Made by a program: the position numbers and the translations under genes. From Omnitrophica WOR_2 bacterium RIFCSPHIGHO2_02_FULL_48_11 (GTDB taxonomy: Bacteria > Omnitrophota > Gorgyraeia > Zapsychrales > GWA2-47-8): a stretch of DNA of 41,610 bases. The notes beneath the pieces were generated by a model that saw nothing but the letters and a program-made list of their open reading frames with translations, had not been told where the DNA came from and did no database searches. Location of the stretch: positions 40,824 through 82,433 of the forward strand of contig MHGP01000057.1 of assembly GCA_001805615.1 (NCBI GenBank), given 5' to 3'. Below, one piece after another: positions 32,981-41,293 of the stretch (positions are counted from its first letter, which is position 1; each line of letters begins with the position of its first letter).

Positions 32981-34342
32981 TTATTTGCGGGTCTCACTCT
33001 CGTCCTTCATGATCTTTTCCAAGAAATGCGTGGACACTTCCCCGTCTAAAAACATGCGGTTATCCAAAATTTGCGAATGCAGACCGATCGTTGTTTTTAT
33101 GGGAGAGATATGAAACTCTTCCAAAGCCCTTTTCATGATTTTGATCGCGTCGTTGCGATCTTTGCCGTGCACGATCAATTTGGCCAGCATCGAATCATAG
33201 TAAGGGCTGATCGTATAGCCCGAATAAATATGCGTGTCCAGGCGCACGCCGCGTCCTCCCGGGAGATGCAAGAATTCGATCTTCCCCGGTGAAGGCATGA
33301 ATTTATTTTCCGGGTCTTCGGCATTGATGCGGCATTCAATGGCATGACCTTCCATCTTCACGTCCTCCTGGCGGATCTTAAGTTTTTCTCCCGCCGCCAT
33401 CCGGATCTGTTCTTTAATCAAATCGATGCCGGTGACCATCTCGGTGACCGGATGCTCCACCTGGATCCGCGTGTTCATCTCCATAAAATAAAATTCGCCG
33501 TTCTTATCCAACAGGAATTCAATGGTTCCCACCCCGTGATAGTTGACCGCCTTAGCGGCTTTGACCGCAATATCCCCCATTTTTTTGCGAAGCTTGCTGT
33601 CCAAAGCCGGGGAAGGAGCTTCCTCCAAAAGTTTTTGATGCCGCCGCTGAATGCTGCAATCCCGTTCGCCCAAATGAATAACGTGCCCGTGCTTGTCCGC
33701 CAGGATTTGAAATTCCACATGGCACGGATCAGAAATATATTTTTCGATATACACATCGGCCTTGCCGAAATTGGCCTCGGCCTCTTTTTGCGCCATTGCA
33801 AATGAACTGACCAGGGTGACATCGTTATGACAGACCCGCATTCCTTTTCCGCCACCGCCGGCCGCGGCCTTGATGATCACCGGATACTTTAATTTCTTGG
33901 CAACATCCAGCGCCTCTTCTTTGGACTGGATAACACCTTTTCCACCGGGCGTTAAAGGAACGCCGATTTTACGCACCGTTTCTTTGGCCATAATTTTATC
34001 CCCCATCGCCCGGATCGATTCCGGGGACGGACCGATGAAGGTGATATTGCAGGATTCACAAATTTCCGCAAAATGCGCGTTTTCAGAAAGAAACCCATAT
34101 CCGGGATGAATGGCATCGACGTTGGCGATCTCCGCAGCGGAAATAATGGCGGGAATATTTAAATAACTATCGGCACTGGGGGCAGGGCCGATACAAATGG
34201 CCTCGTCCGCCAGCTGCACATGCAGCGACTCGCGGTCCACCTTGGAGTAAACCGCCACGGTGCGGATATTCATTTCCTTACACGCTCGGATCACCCGGAC
34301 CGCAATTTCGCCGCGATTGGCTATTAAAATTTTTGTGAACAT
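32981..34342 (-). CDS. accC: Acetyl-CoA carboxylase, biotin carboxylase subunit
   Basis: Carboxylates the biotin on BCCP using ATP and bicarbonate, the start of fatty-acid synthesis. 453 residues, normal length. It starts [21 protein letters not shown], has the ATP-grasp loop [12 protein letters not shown] near residue 160 and the motif [14 protein letters not shown]. There is no ribosome site: the ATG directly follows a T-rich tract after a hairpin. Confidence 0.98.
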   Translation of the reverse strand: MFTKILIANRGEIAVRVIRACKEMNIRTVAVYSKVDRESLHVQLADEAICIGPAPSADSYLNIPAIISAAEIANVDAIHPGYGFLSENAHFAEICESCNITFIGPSPESIRAMGDKIMAKETVRKIGVPLTPGGKGVIQSKEEALDVAKKLKYPVIIKAAAGGGGKGMRVCHNDVTLVSSFAMAQKEAEANFGKADVYIEKYISDPCHVEFQILADKHGHVIHLGERDCSIQRRHQKLLEEAPSPALDSKLRKKMGDIAVKAAKAVNYHGVGTIEFLLDKNGEFYFMEMNTRIQVEHPVTEMVTGIDLIKEQIRMAAGEKLKIRQEDVKMEGHAIECRINAEDPENKFMPSPGKIEFLHLPGGRGVRLDTHIYSGYTISPYYDSMLAKLIVHGKDRNDAIKIMKRALEEFHISPIKTTIGLHSQILDNRMFLDGEVSTHFLEKIMKDESETRK

Positions 34343-34407
34343 AAAATAAAAAAACGAAGGTTCTTGAAGTTAAAAATCCTTATCCCTCTTTTAGCTTCAC
34401 GCCTTCG
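34343..34407 (-). terminator. Terminator-like hairpin between accB and accC
   Basis: In the minus-strand transcript GCGAAGG...TGAAG...TAAAA (34407 downwards) can pair with TTTTAACTTCA...CCTTCG, with an unpaired centre, and is followed by TTTTTTTATTTT that runs straight into the accC ATG. It looks like a terminator or attenuator inside the accB-accC operon, with accC reached by read-through. The stem is long but imperfect. Confidence 0.6.
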
Positions 34408-34429
34408 CTAAGACCTTTCACACGTTAAA

Positions 34430-34888
34430 TTAAACAGGTTCGACAATAAATAATGTTTGACCGAATTCCACGGGTTCGGCATTCTCCACCGCTACCCTGA
34501 CAATTTTTCCTCTGACCTCCGATTTGATTTCATTCATTAATTTCATGGCCTCAACAATACAAACAACCTGCCCCACTTCGACCACTTGCCCGACCTCAAC
34601 AAACGGCGGGGCCTCCGGTGAAGGGGCGCGATAAAAGGTCCCTACCATGGGAGAGGCGATATCATTGGTCTTTTTATCAGCTGACGGAATCGTGGGCGAT
34701 TCGGCAGTTTTGGGGGAAAGCCCTTGGCTTTCAACGCGGTATTCTGGAAAAGGTCGAACAACAGAAGAAGAAATTTCTGAAGAGGATTTTTTGATCTTGA
34801 TCTTGGCTCCCTCACGCTCAACCTCAAGCTCCGTGAGATCGTTCTCATTCATGAGGTTGATCATTTCTTTGATTTCTTTTAGGTTCAT
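34430..34888 (-). CDS. accB: Biotin carboxyl carrier protein of acetyl-CoA carboxylase
   Basis: 152 residues, the usual length. The C-terminal biotinyl domain carries EAMKLMNEI with biotinylated K116. The N-terminus is helical, with an Ala/Pro/Ser linker between about residues 40 and 75. A short duplicated VEVGQVV lies just before the biotin hairpin. AAAGGG precedes the ATG. It overlaps the efp stop by four bases. Confidence 0.97.
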   Translation of the reverse strand: MNLKEIKEMINLMNENDLTELEVEREGAKIKIKKSSSEISSSVVRPFPEYRVESQGLSPKTAESPTIPSADKKTNDIASPMVGTFYRAPSPEAPPFVEVGQVVEVGQVVCIVEAMKLMNEIKSEVRGKIVRVAVENAEPVEFGQTLFIVEPV

Positions 34889-35457
34889 TTTTGTACCCTT
34901 TCGACGTATTCACCACCGGTTCGAGTATCTATCTTGATCCAATCTCCTTTATTAATAAATAACGGGACATTGATCAGCGCGCCGGTATCAATCGTAGCTG
35001 GTTTATTACCAGAACGGCTCGAATCCCCGCGGATCCCCGGCTCTGTTCCCACGACTTGGCAGACCATAAAATTCGGCAAAGACATTCGCAGCACCTGGTG
35101 TTCATAACAAAGACCTATCACGCGCATATTCTCTTGCAATAACTTAATAAAATTTTCCTCCAGGTCCTTTGCCTGCATGGTCACCTGCTCATAACTTTCC
35201 TCGTCCATAAAATGGAACTCATCACCGGAGCGGTACTGGTACTGCATGCGACGCTCATCCAAAGGCACATCGTCCAACTTTTCGGCCGTCCGGTAGGTGC
35301 GTTCCAAAACATTGCCGGTTTTGACGCTCTTCATTTTGATCCGCACAAAGGCGCTTCCCTTCGCCGGTTTAACATGAACATACTCCCCAACAATATAAAT
35401 CTGACCGTCGATCAAAAGCCCCATGCCGGACTCGACTTCATTAATTGATATTGTCAC
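34885..35457 (-). CDS. efp: Elongation factor P
   Basis: Relieves ribosome stalling at polyproline stretches. 190 residues, three-domain KOW/OB fold. The loop KPAKGSAFVR carries K33, the residue modified in most EF-Ps. The second OB domain reads VVGTEPGIRGDSSRSG, and the C-terminus GEYVERVQK. GTG start with GAGG six bases upstream. It overlaps the prolidase gene by 17 bases and accB by four. Confidence 0.97.
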   Translation of the reverse strand: MTISINEVESGMGLLIDGQIYIVGEYVHVKPAKGSAFVRIKMKSVKTGNVLERTYRTAEKLDDVPLDERRMQYQYRSGDEFHFMDEESYEQVTMQAKDLEENFIKLLQENMRVIGLCYEHQVLRMSLPNFMVCQVVGTEPGIRGDSSRSGNKPATIDTGALINVPLFINKGDWIKIDTRTGGEYVERVQK

Positions 35458-36496
35458 TTAAAACCTCACACCCTTGTTTTGTTACTAAAACCATGTCCTC
35501 AATACGAATACCAAATTGGCCGGGAATATAGACCGCAGGTTCCACGGTGAATATCATATTTTCTTGAACAACCGCGGTGCTGGTCTGGGATATCCGAGGG
35601 TCTTCGTGGATTTCTAACCCTACCCCATGCCCCAAAGAATGGCCGAAATATTTCCCTAACCGTTTTTTTTCGAGATAGTTACGCGCCTCTTCATCGATCT
35701 TACAGGCGCGCGCTTTAGGCTGAATTTTAGCAATCGCTTTTAACTGTGCCGTCTTAACAGAATCATTGGCTCGGGTTATAAGCGGCGGTATTTTACCTAA
35801 AAAGAACATACGTGTCAAGTCAGACTTATAGCCGTTGACATCAATTCCCATATCAACCAGAACTATATCATTTTTCAGTATCTTACGATCAGTCACCTTG
35901 GCATGCGGCAAGGCCGAATTGGGCCCGCTGGCAATGATTGGGGCAAAAGAAAAACCGACTTTCTTGGATTTTACAAAATCCTCCAGGTGGCGCAGCAAAT
36001 CCCGTTCGCTGGCACCGGGTTTTATGTAATTCTTCAAGTACTTAAGGGCCTGGGCATGGATTGCAAGCGCCTGCCGGACAGATTGAATTTCTTTGGGCTG
36101 CTTGATCTGCCGCAATCCTTCCACCAAATTGTTGACTGCGGCCAAAGCAACTCCCTGCGGACACTGAATTTTAAGCCTTTTAAAACCAGCCAAGGAAATG
36201 TGCCGCTCATCAAAGCCGATACGCCTCATCTTATGTTGCCGGGCCAGTTGAAAAAGAGCCGTCGCCATGGATTTGGAGTAACGCACCACCGTAACCTCCT
36301 TGGGCAGGCCTTTTTTCGCTTCGTGCAGGTACCTAAAATCCGTGACATAAAACGATTTTCTCCGTCCTACGAGAAGCCACGATTCGCTGGCAGGAAAATT
36401 GGTCAAATACGCGATGTTGACATCCTGAGTGACCAGAAAGGCATCGATATCTTTCCGGTCAAAAAGGGCGGTCAATTTGGAAATAGGCGTTTTCAC
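35441..36496 (-). CDS. M24-family Xaa-Pro aminopeptidase/prolidase
   Basis: 351 residues with an N-terminal creatinase-like domain and a C-terminal pita-bread metalloprotease. Metal ligands are seen in VDMGIDVNGYKSDLTR (two Asp), GHSLGHGVGLEIHE (His) and TVEPAVY / IRIEDMVLV (two Glu). It removes N-terminal residues before proline, or splits Xaa-Pro dipeptides. GTG start without ribosome site. Gene order aroQ-prolidase-efp-accB-accC is a widely conserved cluster. Confidence 0.93.
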   Translation of the reverse strand: MKTPISKLTALFDRKDIDAFLVTQDVNIAYLTNFPASESWLLVGRRKSFYVTDFRYLHEAKKGLPKEVTVVRYSKSMATALFQLARQHKMRRIGFDERHISLAGFKRLKIQCPQGVALAAVNNLVEGLRQIKQPKEIQSVRQALAIHAQALKYLKNYIKPGASERDLLRHLEDFVKSKKVGFSFAPIIASGPNSALPHAKVTDRKILKNDIVLVDMGIDVNGYKSDLTRMFFLGKIPPLITRANDSVKTAQLKAIAKIQPKARACKIDEEARNYLEKKRLGKYFGHSLGHGVGLEIHEDPRISQTSTAVVQENMIFTVEPAVYIPGQFGIRIEDMVLVTKQGCEVLSDNIN

Positions 36497-36530
36497 TTCA
36501 GATCAGATGAAATGTGGGTGATTAGGAATG

Positions 36531-36971
36531 TCAGTGTTTGAGTAAATTCACCAAAGCTTGCAGGCCGAGCAGATAACTGTCCACACCAAAACCGGAAATC
36601 TGCCCGGAGCTTACCGGCGCTATCAATGATTTATGGCGAAAATCTTCCCGGGAATGGATATTCGACAGATGCACCTCCACCGTGGGAAGTTTGACCGCAG
36701 AAATCGCATCGCGGATCGCAATACTGGTGTGAGTATACGCCGCAGGATTAATGAGAATCCCCCCTATCCCCTCTTTGGAAGATTTACCGATCGTATCAAC
36801 GATCTCGCCTTCATGATTGGATTGAAAGAACGTAAGCGTGACACCGCTCTTTTTGGCAACGTCTTCCAGTTTAGCATTGATTTCCGCCAGGGTGGCCGAA
36901 CCATAGATATCCTTCTCGCGCTGACCAAGCAGATTTAAATTGGGACCGTGGATGACTAGAATTTTATTCAC
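36531..36971 (-). CDS. aroQ: 3-dehydroquinate dehydratase, type II
   Basis: Third shikimate step, dehydroquinate to 3-dehydroshikimate. 146 residues, with [17 protein letters not shown] (catalytic Arg18 and Tyr23), [15 protein letters not shown] and [15 protein letters not shown]. The initiation codon is GTG at 36971 with GGAG five bases before; the open frame to 37070 has no ribosome site and makes an atypical length. Confidence 0.96.
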   Translation of the reverse strand: MNKILVIHGPNLNLLGQREKDIYGSATLAEINAKLEDVAKKSGVTLTFFQSNHEGEIVDTIGKSSKEGIGGILINPAAYTHTSIAIRDAISAVKLPTVEVHLSNIHSREDFRHKSLIAPVSSGQISGFGVDSYLLGLQALVNLLKH

Positions 36972-36990
36972 ATGAGCTCCTTTGGGAGAA

Positions 36991-37146
36991 TTATTTTTCG
37001 GCCTGGTCAGCCAGCATAACCGGAATGCCGTCTTTGATCGGATATTTACGGCCGCAGGCACAGCAGACAATTTTATTCTCAGCCAGCTTAACGTCGCCTT
37101 GGCAGGCCGGACAAGCCAAGATCTCCAGCAGTTGCTTATCGATCAT
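36991..37146 (-). CDS. Trm112/YcaR-like zinc-ribbon protein
   Basis: 51 residues: [10 protein letters not shown], then CPAC (C12, C15), CCAC (C28/C31), then [17 protein letters not shown]. This is the short bacterial Trm112-like (UPF0434) family; the archaeal and eukaryal relatives activate methyltransferases, and the bacterial role is unclear. It overlaps the DUF1844 gene stop by four bases (ATGA) and lies 19 bases before aroQ. Confidence 0.93.
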   Translation of the reverse strand: MIDKQLLEILACPACQGDVKLAENKIVCCACGRKYPIKDGIPVMLADQAEK

Positions 37147-37508
37147 TTTGCTTCTTTCTGAAAATGTTCCACATATTTCATCTGCAGTTCATACAGCGAC
37201 CCGTTCAAAAAATCGCTCTCCGGCTGGCTCAAATTCCCTTTGGTCTTTTCGCGGATCATCCCCAGCGTATCGATAAGAAATTTCGCCTGCGGCAGGTTCT
37301 TTTCCACTTTTTCCGTAAAAGGATTGGGGATCTCACCTAAAAAAATCATCGTCTGAAAAGCCAGGCTGGTCAGATAATTGATAAAACTGACTTCTGGGAC
37401 ATCTTTTAAATCTTCTGTAACAGGCGATTCGACGGATGGCTGGGCAGGATCCTTCTCCTTCTCAACCGATTCCTTCCAGCTCTCATCAACATGCTTTTCT
37501 CGTTCCAT
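37143..37508 (-). CDS. DUF1844 protein
   Basis: 121 residues matching DUF1844: VSFINYLTSLAFQTMIFLGEIPNP, then LIDTLGMIREKTKGNL and LYELQMKYVEHF. The N-terminal 40 residues are acidic and disordered-looking. The ATG at 37508 is preferred over 37514 because AAAGGAC is correctly spaced only for the former. Function unknown, and it is the promoter-proximal gene of the aroQ-efp-accBC unit. Confidence 0.88.
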   Translation of the reverse strand: MEREKHVDESWKESVEKEKDPAQPSVESPVTEDLKDVPEVSFINYLTSLAFQTMIFLGEIPNPFTEKVEKNLPQAKFLIDTLGMIREKTKGNLSQPESDFLNGSLYELQMKYVEHFQKEAK

Positions 37509-37562
37509 AACCATGTCCTTTGCGTAAAAATAACCAATAAAAATTCAAAAAACAATGAATTT

Positions 37563-37591
37563 AGAATAACACCGAAATTTTTCCTTGTCAA
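37563..37591 (-). promoter_or_regulatory. Sigma70-type promoter before DUF1844-aroQ-efp-accBC
   Basis: On the minus strand TTGACA (37586-37591), 17 bases, TATTCT (37563-37568). The leader to the DUF1844 ATG is about 50 bases. No terminator was recognised between the TonB-like gene and this promoter. Confidence 0.8.
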
Positions 37592-37624
37592 CACAGCGGC
37601 CACGGCGTCCCAATGGCAATTTCA

Positions 37625-38350
37625 CTACTTTTTCTCAAAGGAAATTTCCATGTTAAAAGATATCTCCGGATAATTAAAATTGCCGGGAAAGGCGGCAAAG
37701 GGACTTGCCTCTTTAATGATGTTGAGGCCGATCTGCTGCACATAGGCATTGGCCGTCGTCTTATCACCGATGACCTGAATCTGTTTTAAAGATCCGTCCG
37801 ACGAAAGAACAAAAGTCAGATACACCTTCCCTTTTTGAAATTCAGGATTATTCATCAATTCAATATCATTTTCATAAAACCCTGCCCTCTCGAGAATTTT
37901 TGCGCGGATCCCGCTGTAATAACTCAAATACCGCTGGTTACTGATCTTTTCCGACTCAAATAGCGGGACCGAAATGCTCCGCTTCCCCGAAGCCGGGATC
38001 ACTTGAGAATATTGTTTGGTAGAATCTTTTAGAACGCCGTCAATTTGACTTTTCTTTTTATTGATGTCCTTAAGAAGCGAATTCGGCAAAACTTGCTTGG
38101 CCGCTAACTTTTGCTGGGTTTTGTTCACCTTCTGCATATCCATGTTCCTCTTGGCAGGCGCCGGCGGTTGAGCTGCCGCGGACCGCTGCACCATCCGGTA
38201 TTTGATCTCCGTACGCTTAAACCGCGGCTTGACGATATGATTGGAAAAAGAAAATCCTGCCACGATCAAAAGATGCGCGGCCATGGAGATCATCAGCGCC
38301 CAATAAATGATCTCCTCATCTTTCCAATCCCAATGTTTAAAATTGATCAT
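37625..38350 (-). CDS. TonB-like energy-transducing protein
   Basis: 241 residues: one N-terminal membrane helix (about residues 14-34), a basic linker region, then a C-terminal TonB-type domain (IRAKILERAGFYEN, GKVYLTFVLSSDGSLKQIQVIG). It is expected to span the periplasm and transmit force to outer-membrane receptors or envelope partners; no ExbB/ExbD is visible. AGGA lies five bases before the ATG at 38350. It is seven bases downstream of the GT2 gene. Confidence 0.8.
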   Translation of the reverse strand: MINFKHWDWKDEEIIYWALMISMAAHLLIVAGFSFSNHIVKPRFKRTEIKYRMVQRSAAAQPPAPAKRNMDMQKVNKTQQKLAAKQVLPNSLLKDINKKKSQIDGVLKDSTKQYSQVIPASGKRSISVPLFESEKISNQRYLSYYSGIRAKILERAGFYENDIELMNNPEFQKGKVYLTFVLSSDGSLKQIQVIGDKTTANAYVQQIGLNIIKEASPFAAFPGNFNYPEISFNMEISFEKK

Positions 38351-38357
38351 ACTCTTC

Positions 38358-39023
38358 CTAGCGGCGAAAAAACTCTTTGCTAATGTAAATGAAGAAACGG
38401 ATGGTGTCACGCAAAGGATTGATCTTACTTTTTTCATCACGGTAAATCGTCTTGACCGGAGCCGCATGCACCCTAAATCCCCGACGGCTGGCTTGGATCA
38501 AGACCTCGCTCTCGATCTCAAAATCTTTGCAGGTCAGCTGGATCTGCTGAAGAATGGCGCGGCTGATATAGCGGTACCCGCATTGGGTATCCGGGATATT
38601 CTGTTTACAGACCAGCGAGATCAGCCATGACATAAAACGATTGGTCGTCCGCCTTAACCAGGGCATATTCGCACATTGATCCATGCGGGTCCCGGCAACA
38701 ATGTCCTGCGGAAATTGTTCGGCTTTCTTTAAGAATCCCTCCAGGTCTTCCACCGCATGTTGACCGTCACCGTCCATCGTAATAACACCGTCATAACCGT
38801 GCCGGACGATATAACCAAAACCGTCCTGCAAAGAAACACCTTTACCTTTGCGCCCTTCATGGGTGATGACCGCCGCTCCTTTGGCCTGGGCGATCACGCC
38901 TCCTCCGTCGCTGGAACCGTCATCGATCACCACGACATCCAAGCGGCGCGCCCGGATCGCTTCCACAATGTCTCCGATGGCCTTGGCTTCATTATAAATG
39001 GGGATAGCAATGCAGACTTTCAT
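38358..39023 (-). CDS. GT2-family glycosyltransferase, dolichol-phosphate-mannose-synthase-like
   Basis: 221 residues with IPIYNEAKAIGDIV, VVIDDGSSDG, the metal/nucleotide motif TMDGDGQH and a C-terminal helix with basic residues. It transfers a sugar from a nucleotide-sugar donor to a lipid carrier; the acceptor is unknown. The ATG at 39023 overlaps the acyltransferase stop by four bases (ATGA); a longer frame to 39053 is less likely. Confidence 0.9.
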   Translation of the reverse strand: MKVCIAIPIYNEAKAIGDIVEAIRARRLDVVVIDDGSSDGGGVIAQAKGAAVITHEGRKGKGVSLQDGFGYIVRHGYDGVITMDGDGQHAVEDLEGFLKKAEQFPQDIVAGTRMDQCANMPWLRRTTNRFMSWLISLVCKQNIPDTQCGYRYISRAILQQIQLTCKDFEIESEVLIQASRRGFRVHAAPVKTIYRDEKSKINPLRDTIRFFIYISKEFFRR

Positions 39024-39883
39024 GCGGTCCAAAACTCCCGGAACATAAGCCACTGAGTAGGAAATTGACGAATTTTATTTTCGATAACGGTCGTATGCTT
39101 TTTCATGATGGCGAGGATGGCTTCCGTCTCAGCATGGTCCGGGATTTTTTCGGGAGGGATAATGGGCTCTTCCAACGTAAGATTAAAAGTATCGTCGGAA
39201 TTGCGCGTCATAAAACACGGAACGATAGGCGCACCGGTTTTAACGGAAAAAACCGCCGCCCCTTTGGGGATAAACGCCTTGCGTCCTAAAAAATTCAAGA
39301 CCTCTCCGTGCAGAGTAAAATCCCGGTCCGCCGCCAACGCCACAAGCTTATTTTGTTTTAAGGTTTCGATACAGCGCCGGACCGCCACGTTGGTGGGGAC
39401 AACCGTGATCCCTTTGACCTCCCGCTGATAATTAAAAAGGTCATTGACCGGCCGCTCTTTATGCGGTAGGGCAACCACCATCAGAGGATACCCCAGCATG
39501 CTTACGGCAACCGCACCCAATTCCCAATTTCCGATGTGCGCAGTGACGACGATAGCGCCTTTCCCTCTTTCCAGGGCCTTCTTGATATAGTCCAAATTCT
39601 TGACCTTGACTCTTTCTTTAATGAACTGCATGTCGATCTTTTTTTCCATGCGGAAAAAATCGACCAAATATTTTCCAAAATTGCGAAAAACTTCCCGCAC
39701 GAGCGGTTCCAAATCTTTGTCCGTATGTAAAATGGTCTTAAGATTATTCCGCACCGCCCGGTGATCGCGGAAAGAAAAAGTGCATTGCAGATCCGAAAGA
39801 AATACGCCGAAGCTATAGGAAAGCGGTAACGGCAGAAGGTTGACAATAAACTGGCTGATCTTATAAAGATAAAATTTAAACAT
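39020..39883 (-). CDS. LpxL/HtrB-type lipid acyltransferase
   Basis: 287 residues, one N-terminal membrane helix, the catalytic HIGNWE (HxxxxE) near residue 115 and later RPVNDLFNYQRE and FIPKGAAVFS blocks. In LPS-making bacteria these enzymes add secondary acyl chains to lipid A; here the acceptor could be lipid A or another glycolipid. It sits between the GT28 and GT2 genes with a four-base overlap to the latter. Confidence 0.9.
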   Translation of the reverse strand: MFKFYLYKISQFIVNLLPLPLSYSFGVFLSDLQCTFSFRDHRAVRNNLKTILHTDKDLEPLVREVFRNFGKYLVDFFRMEKKIDMQFIKERVKVKNLDYIKKALERGKGAIVVTAHIGNWELGAVAVSMLGYPLMVVALPHKERPVNDLFNYQREVKGITVVPTNVAVRRCIETLKQNKLVALAADRDFTLHGEVLNFLGRKAFIPKGAAVFSVKTGAPIVPCFMTRNSDDTFNLTLEEPIIPPEKIPDHAETEAILAIMKKHTTVIENKIRQFPTQWLMFREFWTA

Positions 39884-39893
39884 AGCTTACCGG

Positions 39894-41045
39894 TTAGGTC
39901 TCATCGTCATTCGGATGTTGGAAAATTAATTTTGCGATATTAAGGGCCGCGTAAGGCTTGCCGTGTTCATAAGCCGCTTTACGCATTGCGGCCAAACGTT
40001 CCGGTGATTTTAAAAGGAGCTCGACCTCTTCCGCCAAATTATTTGTTTTATCGATACGGATACCGATCCCGTGTTTGAGAAGAAAATCGGTATTACGCAT
40101 CTCTTGGCCGGGAATCGGATTAATGATCACCATCGGTAAACCTTTGGCCAAGGATTCCGACGTGGTCATCCCTCCGGGCTTGGTGATGATCAATGTAGCG
40201 ACTTCCATCAATTCATCGACGTTCTTGGCATATTCATAAAAAATCACTTTTTTATTCATCACCGGCTTCAGGGTATTGAGCCACTGGATAAGTTTTTTGT
40301 TCGTTCCGGCGATGACGATCAACTGCAAACTCAAATTTAAATTCAGCAGCGATTCCACCACTTCTTTGATCGGGCCTAACCCTTGCCCGCCCCCCATGAT
40401 CAGCACCGCCGGGATATTAATATCCAGCCCTATCTTTTGCGCGATCGGCCGATGGTCCAATTGATTGGCGAATTTTATTCTGATGGGAATACCGTAAACC
40501 TTGATCTTATCCGGCGGAACACCCTTCATGATAAAGCGGTCCTTGATATCCTGTGAAGGGACCACATAATAATCCACCCCTTCATTCAACCAATAAGAAT
40601 GCGGTGCAAAATCCGTTAAGACGCCGATCAGCGTAATATTGAGATGATGCGCCAATTTATAATCCGCCACCATGCCGCAGGGAAACGCCTGAGTGCAGAC
40701 AACCGTCTGCGGTTTATAGCGCTCGAATAATTTGGATAATTTTTTGTGGCTTGTTTTGTGGAGAAATTTCTTAAGGGATTCCGATTGTTTGACGATATTC
40801 GGATTATCATACAAATAATCCCAGACCTTGGGGGTGCGGCGGATGATCCCCATGTAGGCCCGGTTGACGACTTTTTCCAGAAGCGGATACGTATACCCAA
40901 AACCATTGATGCAAGGAACCTCGACGTTGGGATCCATAGAACGCAAGGATCTCTGGATCGCCAAGGTGGCCTGCCGGTGACCGGAGACCTTAGTGATATA
41001 CATGAGAAGTACACGTCGTTTGTGTTCTTTAGTTTCAGGGGACAT
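39894..41045 (-). CDS. GT28-type glycosyltransferase (MGDG synthase/UgtP-like)
   Basis: 383 residues, GT-B fold. The N-terminal domain contains VSGHRQATLAIQRSL, as in monogalactosyldiacylglycerol-synthase-type enzymes, and the C-terminal donor site reads TKPGGMTTSESLAKGLPMVI. It probably glycosylates a lipid using a UDP-sugar. The start at 41045 is chosen over 41144, which lies inside the upstream lipoyl gene. It lies in one unit with the acyltransferase and GT2 genes, suggesting envelope-lipid synthesis. Confidence 0.87.
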   Translation of the reverse strand: MSPETKEHKRRVLLMYITKVSGHRQATLAIQRSLRSMDPNVEVPCINGFGYTYPLLEKVVNRAYMGIIRRTPKVWDYLYDNPNIVKQSESLKKFLHKTSHKKLSKLFERYKPQTVVCTQAFPCGMVADYKLAHHLNITLIGVLTDFAPHSYWLNEGVDYYVVPSQDIKDRFIMKGVPPDKIKVYGIPIRIKFANQLDHRPIAQKIGLDINIPAVLIMGGGQGLGPIKEVVESLLNLNLSLQLIVIAGTNKKLIQWLNTLKPVMNKKVIFYEYAKNVDELMEVATLIITKPGGMTTSESLAKGLPMVIINPIPGQEMRNTDFLLKHGIGIRIDKTNNLAEEVELLLKSPERLAAMRKAAYEHGKPYAALNIAKLIFQHPNDDET

Positions 41046-41056
41046 AAGAGCTGCAG

Positions 41057-41293
41057 TTATTTGGCATCGATAATCGCTAAAATTTCTCCGATACGGGCTT
41101 CTTGGCCTTCCTTCACCAGAATATCTTTGATGACACCGGGACAATTGGCAGGGACATTAAATGTCGCTTTATCGGTCACCAGTTCAACGATGTCATCGTC
41201 TTCCCGGACCTGATCCCCTGCCTTCACATGCCAGAACGCAACGGTCGCTTTGACAATCCCTTCGCCTAATTCCGGGACTAAAATCTTGGTCAT
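41057..41293 (-). CDS. Free-standing lipoyl-domain protein
   Basis: 78 residues forming just one biotinyl/lipoyl domain: KILVPELGEGIVKATV, then VTDKATFNVPA with K42 as the predicted lipoyl-lysine. It resembles the N-terminal lipoyl domain of 2-oxo-acid dehydrogenase E2, but ends after this domain. It starts by ATGA overlap with lipB. Other components are not in the window, so its enzyme partner is unknown. Confidence 0.88.
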   Translation of the reverse strand: MTKILVPELGEGIVKATVAFWHVKAGDQVREDDDIVELVTDKATFNVPANCPGVIKDILVKEGQEARIGEILAIIDAK

